From positions 248,001 through 312,000 of the forward strand of contig NZ_LR732504.1 in assembly GCF_902506425.1 (NCBI RefSeq): a stretch of DNA of 64,000 nucleotides, read 5' to 3'. The notes beneath the pieces are model-generated. The model did not search any database. It was not told where the DNA came from and saw only the letters and a program-made list of their open reading frames with translations. Of the stretch, positions 36,097 to 44,229 are shown one piece after another (the stretch's first letter is position 1; each line of letters opens with the position of its first letter). The position numbers and the translations under genes are program-made. This stretch comes from Novosphingobium sp. 9U. GTDB lineage: Bacteria; Pseudomonadota; Alphaproteobacteria; Sphingomonadales; Sphingomonadaceae.

Positions 36097-36377
36097 TGTT
36101 GTGGTACATCCTCAAGCTGCTGATCATGCTGCCGCTGATCGGCCTGGCGATTTGGGGGTGCCTCAAGCTCGCCCAGAAGGTCCAGGCCAAGGCCGGCATC
36201 GGCGGCGGTGCGGGCAAGTCGGTGCGCGTGATCGAGACGACGATGCTCTCGCCCACGCTGAAGCTGGCGGTAATCGAGTTTCATGGCCGTGAGATCCTGG
36301 TTTCGGCGGGGCGCAACGGGCTGACGCGACTGGCGGAAGCGCCGGCGCGGGTGAAGCCTGCGGAGTTCGTGGAGTGA
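36096..36377 (+). CDS. fliO: Flagellar export scaffold protein FliO
   Basis: FliO assists assembly of the FliP ring. This 93-residue protein has one N-terminal membrane segment (LWYILKLLIMLPLIGLAIWG) and a short cytosolic part (VRVIETTMLSPTLKLAVIEF, then GREILVSAGRNGLTRLAE), the usual FliO layout. It overlaps fliN by one base and fliP by four. Confidence 0.9.
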   Translation: MLWYILKLLIMLPLIGLAIWGCLKLAQKVQAKAGIGGGAGKSVRVIETTMLSPTLKLAVIEFHGREILVSAGRNGLTRLAEAPARVKPAEFVE

Positions 36378-37168
36378 ACCCGGTACGATCCCTGGTACGC
36401 TTGTCGGCAATCGCTGGCACGCTGGCCCTGCTACCCACTACTGCCTACGCACAGGCCCAAGCCGCGGCGCCCGCAGCCTCGTCCGCCATCCCCGGAGCGC
36501 TCGATCGCGCATTCGGGTCGATGGGCGGCACCGGCGGCCAGGGCATGACGCTGTCGCTGCAGCTCCTCATGATCATGGGGCTGCTGACGATCCTGCCCAG
36601 CCTGGTCCTGATGATGACCAGCTTCACGCGCATCCTGGTCGTGCTCTCGATCCTGCGCCAGGCGCTCGGCCTGCAGCAGTCGCCGCCCAACCAGGTGCTG
36701 ATCGGCCTTTCGATGTTCCTCTCGCTGTTCGTCATGGCGCCGACGCTGGAGCAGGTGAGTGCGCGCGCAATCCAGCCTTACTCCGCCGGCACCATCAACG
36801 CACAGCAGGCCATCCAGAACGCAGGGCAGGAATTCCACCACTTCATGATCCGCCAGACGCGCCAGCGCGACCTGGCGATGTTCGCGGAGATGGCCAAGGC
36901 GCCCAAGTTCCAGAACAGCAACGACGTGCCGTTCTCGATCCTGCTGCCGGCCTTCGTCACCAGCGAGCTGAAGACCGCCTTCCAGATCGGCTTCATGCTG
37001 TTCCTGCCGTTCCTGGTGATCGACCTTGTCGTCTCCTCGGTGCTGATGAGCCTTGGCATGATGATGATGAGCCCGATGGTGGTTTCGCTGCCCTTCAAGC
37101 TGCTGCTGTTCGTCCTGGTCGACGGGTGGGCGCTGCTGATGGGATCGCTCGCTTCAAGCTTCGGTTAA
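36374..37168 (+). CDS. fliP: Flagellar export gate protein FliP
   Basis: FliP forms the core of the export gate with FliQ and FliR. The 264-residue product has a signal-like N-terminus (about residues 1-27), then the conserved membrane segments: MIMGLLTILPSLVLMMTSFT, RILVVLSILRQALGLQQSPP, NQVLIGLSMFLSLFVMAPTL and the C-terminal pair (FMLFLPFLVIDLVVSSVLMS). It starts at a GTG overlapping fliO. Confidence 0.96.
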   Translation: MNPVRSLVRLSAIAGTLALLPTTAYAQAQAAAPAASSAIPGALDRAFGSMGGTGGQGMTLSLQLLMIMGLLTILPSLVLMMTSFTRILVVLSILRQALGLQQSPPNQVLIGLSMFLSLFVMAPTLEQVSARAIQPYSAGTINAQQAIQNAGQEFHHFMIRQTRQRDLAMFAEMAKAPKFQNSNDVPFSILLPAFVTSELKTAFQIGFMLFLPFLVIDLVVSSVLMSLGMMMMSPMVVSLPFKLLLFVLVDGWALLMGSLASSFG

Positions 37169-37190
37169 CCATTTTCGGCGAGAGAGCCTT

Positions 37191-37463
37191 ATGGACGATA
37201 TCACCGCTCCGCTGGCCCTTGCGGACCAGATGCTCTGGACCACTGCACTGGTCGCTGCTCCGATCCTGCTGGCCTCGCTCGCCGTCGGCCTCGTGGTGGG
37301 CGTGATCCAGGCAGCGACTTCGGTCAACGAGCAGACCCTCACCTTCGTGCCCAAGCTCGCCGTCACCGCGCTGGTGTTGGTCATCATGGGCGGCTCGATG
37401 ATGGCACTGGTCGGCGACTTCACGCAGGACGTCTTCACCCAGATCGCAACGATCTCGAAATAA
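37191..37463 (+). CDS. fliQ: Flagellar export gate protein FliQ
   Basis: The 90-residue protein has two membrane helices (ALVAAPILLASLAVGLVVGV and VTALVLVIMGGSMMALVGD) with the conserved loop IQAATSVNEQTLTFVPK between them. It stands in the invariant fliP-fliQ-fliR order. Confidence 0.96.
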   Translation: MDDITAPLALADQMLWTTALVAAPILLASLAVGLVVGVIQAATSVNEQTLTFVPKLAVTALVLVIMGGSMMALVGDFTQDVFTQIATISK

Positions 37464-37475
37464 GGTCCCGCACTC

Positions 37476-38258
37476 GTGCTCCAGCTCGATTTCGGCTTCG
37501 GCCCGCTGGAGGCCGAGTTCTGGCGCCTGGTCTTCGTGATGACCCGCGTCGGTGCAGCGCTGGTGGCCGCGCCGCTGTTCGGCATGGCCGGCGTACCTGC
37601 GCAAGCGCGCGTCATGATGGCGGGAGCCGTCGCGGTTTTGATCTGTGCCTGGTCGCCGGTCGCGGCGCCGGCCAACCTGCTATCGGTCGCCGGTATGGTC
37701 AGCGTTGCGGGCGAAGTGCTGGTCGGCCTGGCGCTCGGCTTCGTGCTCCAGTTCGCGTTCGCTGCGCCGGTGATCGCGGCCGAGATGATCGGCGGCGCCA
37801 TGGGCATGAGCATGGCGACCGCGGTCGACCCCAACTCGGGCAGCCAGTCTCCGGCCCTTGGCCAGTACTTCACCGTGGTCGTCACCCTCATCTTCCTGGC
37901 GCTCGGCGGTCACTTGCAGTGGATCGCCTTGGTGATCGACAGCTATCGCGTGTTTCCGCCCGGGCAGACCTGGCTTGGCGCCGAGCGCTTCGCCGAAATC
38001 GCCGGGTTCGCCGGCACCATGTTCATCACTGCCGTCGCGATCGCACTGCCGGTCTCGCTGATCATGCTCGTCGTGCAAGTGGTCACCGGCATGCTCAGCC
38101 GCTCGGCCCCGGCACTCAATCTGTTCTCGCTGGGCCTGCCCGCGGGCGTGCTGGCCGGGATCGCCGGCCTGATCGTCGCCGCGCCAGTGCTGACCGACCA
38201 GGCCAGCCTGCTGACGCAAGAGGCGCTGGCGGCCACTGCCAAGGTGATGACGAAGTGA
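37476..38258 (+). CDS. fliR: Flagellar export gate protein FliR
   Basis: FliR completes the FliPQR channel. The 260-residue product is a polytopic membrane protein with FWRLVFVMTRVGAALVAAPL near the start, EMIGGAMGMSMATAVDPNSG in the middle and PALNLFSLGLPAGVLAGIAG later. It starts at a GTG 12 bases after fliQ and is followed by flhB after 10 bases. Confidence 0.95.
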   Translation: MLQLDFGFGPLEAEFWRLVFVMTRVGAALVAAPLFGMAGVPAQARVMMAGAVAVLICAWSPVAAPANLLSVAGMVSVAGEVLVGLALGFVLQFAFAAPVIAAEMIGGAMGMSMATAVDPNSGSQSPALGQYFTVVVTLIFLALGGHLQWIALVIDSYRVFPPGQTWLGAERFAEIAGFAGTMFITAVAIALPVSLIMLVVQVVTGMLSRSAPALNLFSLGLPAGVLAGIAGLIVAAPVLTDQASLLTQEALAATAKVMTK

Positions 38259-38268
38259 GCGCGGCCCC

Positions 38269-39411
38269 ATGAGCGAGGACAGCGGCGAAAAGACCTTCGC
38301 GCCATCTGCGAAGCGCCTGCGCGATGCGGCCAAGAAGGGCGACGTCCTGCGCTCGCGCGAGCTGGCTACAGCCGGGGCGACGCTGGTCGCGGCCGCCTGG
38401 CTGCTGATCGCCGGGCCCTGGGTCTTGGGTCTGTTGGCCGAGACCTTGCGCACCAGCTTCACCTGGGACCGTGCCTCGCTGGAGAACTTCTCGCCCGGCA
38501 CCATGCTGCTCAAGACTACACTCGCCGTGATGCCGCCCATCGCGGTGCTGGGCGTCGCCGTCATCATCGTCAGCCTCGTCTCGCAATTGAGCTTCGGCGG
38601 CGAGGGGCGCTGGATCGGCAGCAATCTCGCTCCAAAGGGTTCACGCCTGAACCCGATGTCGGGCCTCAAGCGCATGTTCGGCGCGAATGGCTGGATCGAA
38701 ATGGCCAAGGGCCTCGCCAAAGTCGCGCTGCTCGGCACCATGGCCTGGAGCTGGGGGCGCAACAACGTGCCCCAGCTGAGCCGCCTCGGCCGCGGCGACT
38801 TGTTCGAGCAGCTGGCCTATGGCTGGCACCAGATCGTCATGCTGCTCTTCGTGCTAGCCGGGGGCCTGACGCTGATCGCCTTCATCGACTTTCCGGTGCA
38901 GTGGTTCCGGCGCCATCAGCGGCTGAAGATGTCGATGCAGGAGATGCGCGACGAGCACAAGGAAGCCGAGGGCGCGCCCGAGAAGAAGCAGGCGCAGCGC
39001 GAACGCCAGCGTAAGATCGCCATGGGCGGCCTGATCCCTGCCGTCAAAGACGCGCAGTTCATTCTCACCAACCCGACCCACTTTTCGGTCGCGCTCGCCT
39101 ACGATCCCGAAAAGGCCGGCGCGCCGATCGTGCTGGCCAAGGGACGCGGCGACAAGGCGCTGGCAATGCGCGAGCTCGCCGCCGAGTACCAGGTGCCGGT
39201 GCTGGAATACCCCGCCCTCGCCCGCTCGGTCTACTACACCACGCGCGAGCGGCAGGTGATCCGCGAAGAACTATACGTCGCAATCGCCGCGATCCTCGCC
39301 TTCGTCTTTGCACTGAAGCGCGGCGAGCATCCGCCTCGCCCCGACGTCGCCGTACCGTTGACCCTGCGCTTCGACACCGAGGGTCGCCTAGATCCCTCGA
39401 TCGTGGCTTAA
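38269..39411 (+). CDS. flhB: Flagellar export specificity switch protein FlhB
   Basis: FlhB changes export specificity from hook to filament proteins when FliK signals hook completion. The 380-residue product has an N-terminal charged stretch (EDSGEKTFAPSAKRLRDAAK), four membrane segments, and the self-cleaving NPTH site (FILTNPTHFSVALAYDP). The family cytosolic tail follows. Its stop codon overlaps the -35 of the fliD promoter. Confidence 0.97.
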   Translation: MSEDSGEKTFAPSAKRLRDAAKKGDVLRSRELATAGATLVAAAWLLIAGPWVLGLLAETLRTSFTWDRASLENFSPGTMLLKTTLAVMPPIAVLGVAVIIVSLVSQLSFGGEGRWIGSNLAPKGSRLNPMSGLKRMFGANGWIEMAKGLAKVALLGTMAWSWGRNNVPQLSRLGRGDLFEQLAYGWHQIVMLLFVLAGGLTLIAFIDFPVQWFRRHQRLKMSMQEMRDEHKEAEGAPEKKQAQRERQRKIAMGGLIPAVKDAQFILTNPTHFSVALAYDPEKAGAPIVLAKGRGDKALAMRELAAEYQVPVLEYPALARSVYYTTRERQVIREELYVAIAAILAFVFALKRGEHPPRPDVAVPLTLRFDTEGRLDPSIVA

Positions 39412-39434
39412 TACCCATGCGCGCGAGCCGTTCT
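39408..39434 (+). promoter_or_regulatory. Candidate FliA (sigma-28) promoter of fliDS
   Basis: TTAA (39408-39411, overlapping the flhB stop) is followed after 16 bases by CCGTTCT (39428-39434). The same elements stand before flgM and fliC. Seven bases separate the -10 from the fliD ATG and there is no Shine-Dalgarno, so the transcript may start at or next to the AUG. Confidence 0.5.
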
Positions 39435-39441
39435 TAACGCC

Positions 39442-40899
39442 ATGACGACGACCACCTCGACGACATCGACGAGCGCCACGCAATCGCTCGTCAGCCAGCT
39501 CGGCGCCGGCAGCGGCATCGACATGGCGGCGCTGGCGACCAACCTCGCCACCGCGCAGTTCGCCAGCAAGGTCGATCGGCTGTCCGCCAAGTCGGACACG
39601 CTGACCGCACAGATCTCCTCGGCATCGAACATGAAGGCGATGTTGCTGAATTTCTCGACCTCGGTCGGCGATCTCGTGCGCACCGGCAACCTGTCGCCAC
39701 AGCCACAGTTCAGCGGGGCGAGCGTCGCGAGCGGCACCCTCTCGGGCACCCGCACGCCGTCCGGCTCCTACTCGCTCGAAGTCACCCAATTGGCCAAGAG
39801 TCAGACTCTGGCGAGCGCGGCCTACACCAGCCCCACCGCAGCGACGGACGTGGTCGGGGCCGGGACGCTGAGGTTGCGCTTCGGCACGATCTCAGGCTCG
39901 TCGTTCGCCGAGGACGCCGGCCACGCCGCAGTCGACGTTGCCATCGCGCCGGGCGCCACGCTCAACGATGTCGCCAATGCCATTAATGCCAAGAAGACCG
40001 GCGTCACTGCCTACGTCGCGCAGACCGGCGCCGGTGCGCAGCTGGTCTTCAAGGGCCAGGAAGGCGCCGCCAACGGCTTTGTCATCGAGGCGAGCGAGGA
40101 CAGCGCAAATCCGGGGTTGTCGAAGCTTGCGTGGGATCCGTCCGCTACGACGGGCCAGCTCGTCGCCACCGCCGGCGACGCCAGCTTCAAGGTCGACGGC
40201 CTGGCGCGCACCTCCAAGTCCAACACGGTGTCCGAGGCGATCCCGGGCGTCACGCTGAAGCTGACGGCGGTCAGCACCGGCACGCCTCCTGTGCCGACCA
40301 ACGTCACCTTCACCGACACCTCGGCCGCGCTCAGCACGACGATGACGGACCTGACGGGGGCACTCAACGAGATAGCTTCGGCTCTCAACGCCGCGACCGA
40401 TCCGACCTCGGGCGACTTGCGCGCAGACAGCGGGGCGCGTGCGCTCAAGAAGACGTTCAGCAAGCTTGCCGGCACGACCGTCATGCCGAACGCCACCGGC
40501 GCGGCCAAGACGCTGGCCGACCTTGGTCTCTCGACGCAGCGCGATGGTACCTTCGTGCTCGACACCAACCGGTTGAAGGCGACGCTCGCCAAGGACCCCG
40601 ACGGGGTCGCGTCGATGTTCACGACCGGGCTCTATGGCGTCTACGCCACCGTCGACAAGCTGTACCGCAATGCCACCGCGGCAAGCGATCCGGGCTCGCT
40701 CGGCGGCTCGATCACACGCTTCACTAAGCAGCTGGGCCAGGTCAAGGAAGACCAGACCACCGTGGCCGCAAAGCAGGAAACCCTGCGCGCGAACCTGACC
40801 GCACGCTTCGCCGTCTCCGACAGCCGCATTTCCGCTTCGCAATCGACGCTCTCGTTCATCCAGAACCAGATCGCCGCCTGGAACAAGTCGGACAGCTGA
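39442..40899 (+). CDS. fliD: Flagellar filament cap protein FliD (HAP2)
   Basis: FliD caps the filament tip and helps flagellin polymerise. The 485-residue product has the conserved N-terminus (LVSQLGAGSGIDMAALATNL, then DRLSAKSDTLTAQISS), the region SGTRTPSGSYSLEVTQLAKSQ, and a C-terminal coiled coil (LRANLTARFAVSDSRISASQ, ending SFIQNQIAAWNKS). It is followed one base later by fliS, the usual partner. Confidence 0.94.
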   Translation: MTTTTSTTSTSATQSLVSQLGAGSGIDMAALATNLATAQFASKVDRLSAKSDTLTAQISSASNMKAMLLNFSTSVGDLVRTGNLSPQPQFSGASVASGTLSGTRTPSGSYSLEVTQLAKSQTLASAAYTSPTAATDVVGAGTLRLRFGTISGSSFAEDAGHAAVDVAIAPGATLNDVANAINAKKTGVTAYVAQTGAGAQLVFKGQEGAANGFVIEASEDSANPGLSKLAWDPSATTGQLVATAGDASFKVDGLARTSKSNTVSEAIPGVTLKLTAVSTGTPPVPTNVTFTDTSAALSTTMTDLTGALNEIASALNAATDPTSGDLRADSGARALKKTFSKLAGTTVMPNATGAAKTLADLGLSTQRDGTFVLDTNRLKATLAKDPDGVASMFTTGLYGVYATVDKLYRNATAASDPGSLGGSITRFTKQLGQVKEDQTTVAAKQETLRANLTARFAVSDSRISASQSTLSFIQNQIAAWNKSDS

Positions 40900-40900
40900 C

Positions 40901-41272
40901 ATGCTGGCGATGCGCTCTCCCCAAGAAGCCTACCGCCGCGTCGACTTCGACGCACGCGTCGCTGCGTCCCGGCCGGCCGATTTGGTGCACTTGTGCATCG
41001 AGCACCTGATCGGCGCGCTGGGCACGGCGCTGCATTCGGCCGAAGCGGGCGATAACCACCTCAAAAGCCGCTCGCTCACCCGCGCGCTGACGGCGGTCAC
41101 TGCGTTGCAGCTGGGCGTCAGCGGCGAGGACGGCGTCGCCTCGGCCTTGCGCCACATGTACGAGGCCGCGCGGCGCACGATCCTGGATTGCGCGACCGAC
41201 TTCGACTCGGCGCGGATCACCACGTTGCGCGCCGATTTCGTCGATATCGGCCGGGCGCTGCGCGGCGGATGA
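40901..41272 (+). CDS. fliS: Flagellin export chaperone FliS
   Basis: FliS binds flagellin C-termini before export. The 123-residue helical protein has the pattern AYRRVDFDARVAASRPADLV, HLCIEHLIGALGTALHSAEA and SLTRALTAVTALQLGVSGED, which matches FliS helices 1-3 (the usual YQ-x-x-x-V-x-T start is AYRRVDFDA here). It lies one base after fliD. It is the last gene of the second flagellar block. Confidence 0.85.
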   Translation: MLAMRSPQEAYRRVDFDARVAASRPADLVHLCIEHLIGALGTALHSAEAGDNHLKSRSLTRALTAVTALQLGVSGEDGVASALRHMYEAARRTILDCATDFDSARITTLRADFVDIGRALRGG

Positions 41273-41430
41273 GCCGTTAATCTCCCGATTCGGTTTCTAC
41301 GCAGGCCGCTGATTACAACGCCGTCCGCGCGCTCGGCCTTGACCTACCTCGGAAACGGATCGGATCGTCCACCCGCAACCGGCAAAAGTCCGGAATAATC
41401 CCCTAGGACAATCCTTTAGGGGCACTGCTG

Positions 41431-42032
41431 GTGGAACACGTTTCCAATCTCATCCTGATCGATCGCGATACGCGCCGCCGCGCATCGATCAGCCATGCGC
41501 TTGCGGCCAGCAGCATCCATGTCGAGCCTTTCGAGAATATCGACGACTGGCAATGGCGTGGCCACGCTCCGGCGTGATCATGATCCATGACGAAGCCGGG
41601 ACGATCCCCGACCTGATCGAAAAGATGGCCACCGATGGCGAGTGGTATCCCATCATCGCCTTCTGCGAGGAGCCCTCGCCCCGCCAGATCGTCCAGGCCG
41701 TGCTCGATGGCGCGGTCGATTATGTCGCCTGGCCGATCAGTGCCGAGGACCTGAACGACACGCTCGCCCGCGCGATCGACAAGTCGGAAGGCGCCGGCAA
41801 CACCAAACTGCGCGAGGTCATGGCGCGCTCGCGCCTCGATCGCCTGACCAAGCGCGAGCGCGAGGTGCTGGACGGCGTTGCCAGCGGGCTCTCCAATCGC
41901 CTGATCGGAGAAAAGCTGTCGATCAGCCCACGCACGGTGGAAATTCACCGCGCCAACATGCTCAACAAGCTCGGCGCCAATCATACCTCCGAAGCGATCC
42001 GCATCGCGATCGAAGCTGCGCTGGTGAACTGA
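41431..42032 (+). pseudogene. FixJ/LuxR-family regulator with a degenerate receiver and a one-base frameshift
   Basis: From the GTG at 41431 (AGGGG upstream) the frame reads a receiver-like start (NLILIDRDTRRRASISHALA, VEPFENIDD) and then ends at a TGA. The rest of the receiver and the DNA-binding domain are in another frame: GVIMIHDEAG, WYPIIAFCEEPSPRQIVQAV, and a LuxR helix-turn-helix (LTKREREVLDGVASGLSNRL, SPRTVEIHRANML). Adding one C at about 41547 joins them as ENIDDLAMAWPRSG. The acceptor aspartate position reads IMIHDE and the usual lysine before the last loop is replaced (AWPISAED). The receiver is therefore atypical even without the frameshift. The mutation may be real or a sequencing error. 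If translated from 41553, a 159-residue C-terminal product remains. Confidence 0.75.
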
Positions 42033-42279
42033 CGCGACATGGCTTGCTGACGTTCGCCAGACGATGCGGGGCCGGGTACCGCCGGCTTGCTGTTGATAGG
42101 CGACGGACAAGCCACACGATCCACAGGGTCTGGGCTGAGGCCGTGCTTTTCCAAGCAAGCCCCCGGCCTGTGCGTGTTGCGCGGGTTCGTATGCCGTCGT
42201 CGTAGGACGCGCCCGTCTCGACAGCGTGCTCGTTGCGCCCCATGCTCGCTGTCGCACACTAGCAGCCCAAGGATCTCGC
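42033..42279. other. Gene-free spacer upstream of the hypothetical gene at 42280
   Basis: These 247 bases hold no convincing frame, repeat or RNA gene. They presumably contain the promoter of the next gene, but I cannot point to a clear -35/-10 pair. Confidence 0.4.
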
Positions 42280-42567
42280 ATGACACCTCTCGAACGAGCA
42301 GCACGGGCACTTTGGGAAATGTCAGAGCGTACGATGAAAACTCAAGTCGCCGCAGGCAGCACCGTTCCGGAGAGCGAGCCGGACTGGGAGCGATACCTGC
42401 CCCAAGTGCGTGCCGTTCTTCAGGCCGTGCGCGAACCGAGCTCTGAGATGAGCGAGGCGGGCGCGGAGATCGTCAGGAACGTGCATGCCGAAGAAGCGGA
42501 AGCCGCCTTCGCCAGTGATGCCGCTAACACGTGGCGTTTCATGATCGACACGGCGCTATCGGGCTAA
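42280..42567 (+). CDS. Conserved hypothetical small protein
   Basis: The 95-residue soluble protein begins MTPLERAARALWEMSERTMK, contains WERYLPQVRAVLQAVREPSS and ends with WRFMIDTALSG. Small proteins with this pattern are frequent in sphingomonads, but no function is known to me. AAGGA stands seven bases before the ATG. Its TAA stop overlaps the complementary stop codon of the lipoprotein gene on the other strand. Confidence 0.75.
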   Translation: MTPLERAARALWEMSERTMKTQVAAGSTVPESEPDWERYLPQVRAVLQAVREPSSEMSEAGAEIVRNVHAEEAEAAFASDAANTWRFMIDTALSG

Positions 42568-42689
42568 TCGACTGTCTCCAAGGCCTGCCCCGCTGAGCCG
42601 AGGTCCTTGCCGAAGCCGCGAACGGTGTTGCACCCTGCCAAGGCGAGACTTCCCGCGATAAGTGCGAAAGTGAAGATGCGACGAGCCAT
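42564..42689 (-). CDS. Entericidin-like small lipoprotein
   Basis: A 41-residue frame too short for routine gene callers encodes MARRIFTFALIAGSLALAGC, a perfect lipoprotein signal with lipobox LAGC. The short tail starts NTVRGFGKDLGSAGQALE, the pattern of the entericidin EcnA/EcnB family (CNTV...GKD...SAG). Such peptides are small outer- or inner-membrane lipoproteins. The TAG stop lies opposite the TAA stop of the convergent gene at 42280. Confidence 0.85.
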   Translation of the reverse strand: MARRIFTFALIAGSLALAGCNTVRGFGKDLGSAGQALETVD

Positions 42690-42866
42690 GATGCTTGTTC
42701 CAGTAGGAGCGTGGTCCACACCCTAACGCAGTCAGCGGCGCTTCCCAAGCTCACCGCGAATGAGCCGAGCGACAGCATGTTCTCGTCGCCAGTTATCGGG
42801 AGCGTCCGCCGCTAGCGCCCGCACCACACCGCATGACTGTCAGCAACAAGCCCGACAACAGGACTG

Positions 42867-42942
42867 TGGTGGGCGGTGAGGGGCTCGAACCCCCGACCCT
42901 CTCGGTGTAAACGAGATGCTCTACCAACTGAGCTAACCGCCC
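42867..42942 (-). tRNA. tRNA-Val (UAC anticodon)
   Basis: The minus strand folds into a standard cloverleaf of 76 bases. The acceptor stem is GGGCGGT / ACCGCCC, the D-arm contains AGCTCAGTTGGTAGAGC and the anticodon loop is TTTACAC with TAC. The T-arm is GGGGGTTCGAGCCCC and CCA is encoded. The anticodon pairs with GUA/GUG valine codons. Confidence 0.95.
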
Positions 42943-43078
42943 GCGCGGTCACCTGGATGACGCGCATGTGCGAGGCGCTATGGCGGGCGCGCTTCTTGCG
43001 GTCAACCATCCGGTGCGTTGCGAATGCTCAAGCTTGACCAACCGTGGGCGGGGACGACCCCAGGTTGCGAAAGTCGCT

Positions 43079-44065
43079 TCAAACCACAGCAGTGCCGGGC
43101 CCGATCTCCGCGAAGTAGCGGGCCATGGCGTCGGCGCAGCGGTCGCTCAGTTCGATGAAGGCGCGGCGACGGTCGGTCTGGTCGCCGACGCGCACGAACA
43201 GGCCTTGCTCCACCATCTGTCCGATCCAACGCAGCGCTGTGGTCGGCGGAACGCCCGAGGCGATGCACAGCGAGGTCACCGACACGCGGCGGTGCTCGGC
43301 GCGCGCCGCCGTGAGATCGAGCAGCATGTCCCAGGCAGGATCGGCGAAGAGCTGGCTATCGAAGTGGCGCGCGCGAAGCTGGCGATGGCGAATGATCCTG
43401 CGCACCAGCCGCGGATCGGGCAGCGGCGGACGCAGTGCTCGGGTGACGCGAGCGTCGTCTGAATCGGTTGCGCGGCCGGTCGTCCCGGGAGCGGCCGCAA
43501 GCCCTTGCGCGGCCGCCTGCTCGGACGGCGCAAGGCGCTCGATCCGGCCGGCGATCTGGCCGACCTGCTCCGTCAGACGCATGAGGAGATGGCGCTCATC
43601 CTCCGACAACTCACGCAGGCGCGCGGAGGGGAACTGCGCGAGAACATGGCCGAGCGCGATCACCCGATCTGCGCGATCGGGGTCGACCAGGATCTGCGCG
43701 CCACTCTGGTCCAGGCAGCCGAACACGTCTTCCAACGCGTCCACCACGGTCGAGACGATCAGCCGCGTGCCCGTTCGGGCGGCGCGCACGTCCAGCCGGC
43801 TGAGCGCCGCGAGCGTGCCGCCGTCCGCGACCGGGCAGTCTACCATAACCACGTCGCCAAGCGGGCGCGCCTCACCCGTCACAAGCGCGGCAAGATCGCC
43901 AACGACGCTGACCCGCAACCCGGCAGCGGCCGCATCCTCGCTCAGCATCCCGCGGATTCGCGATCGGTCGGCATAGATCGACAGCGTCGGCGCCAGCCCG
44001 CTCACCTCGTCACCGGTGGCGCCGTAGGTCCAATCCTGGGCGAGCGAATGATCAGCTTTGTTCAT
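43079..44065 (-). CDS. Winged-helix (MarR-like) regulator with a receiver-like N-terminal domain
   Basis: The 328-residue protein has two parts. Residues about 25-145 alternate strands and helices like a response-regulator receiver (LSIYADRSRIRGML, VVMVDCP, TRLIVSTV) but without a clear phosphorylation set. Residues about 225-320 form a MarR-type winged helix (DPAWDMLLDLTAARAEHRRV, ASGVPPTTALRWIGQMVEQG, RRRAFIELSD). The combination is known from sphingomonad regulators of unassigned role. It is transcribed away from the tRNA gene. Its target is unknown. Confidence 0.75.
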   Translation of the reverse strand: MNKADHSLAQDWTYGATGDEVSGLAPTLSIYADRSRIRGMLSEDAAAAGLRVSVVGDLAALVTGEARPLGDVVMVDCPVADGGTLAALSRLDVRAARTGTRLIVSTVVDALEDVFGCLDQSGAQILVDPDRADRVIALGHVLAQFPSARLRELSEDERHLLMRLTEQVGQIAGRIERLAPSEQAAAQGLAAAPGTTGRATDSDDARVTRALRPPLPDPRLVRRIIRHRQLRARHFDSQLFADPAWDMLLDLTAARAEHRRVSVTSLCIASGVPPTTALRWIGQMVEQGLFVRVGDQTDRRRAFIELSDRCADAMARYFAEIGPGTAVV

Positions 44066-44229
44066 CGCGTGTTCTCATCCTAGTGGGACTACATACGAAC
44101 AATTACGGAACAAACAGAGTATATGTCAAGAATGGATGCGAACAGAGTTCCTCGCCGGCCGATTTGCCGCCAAGTGCCTGAGAGCGCAGACGAAAGCTCG
44201 GGGCGGTCGTCGCCTAGCCAGGCCAAAGC

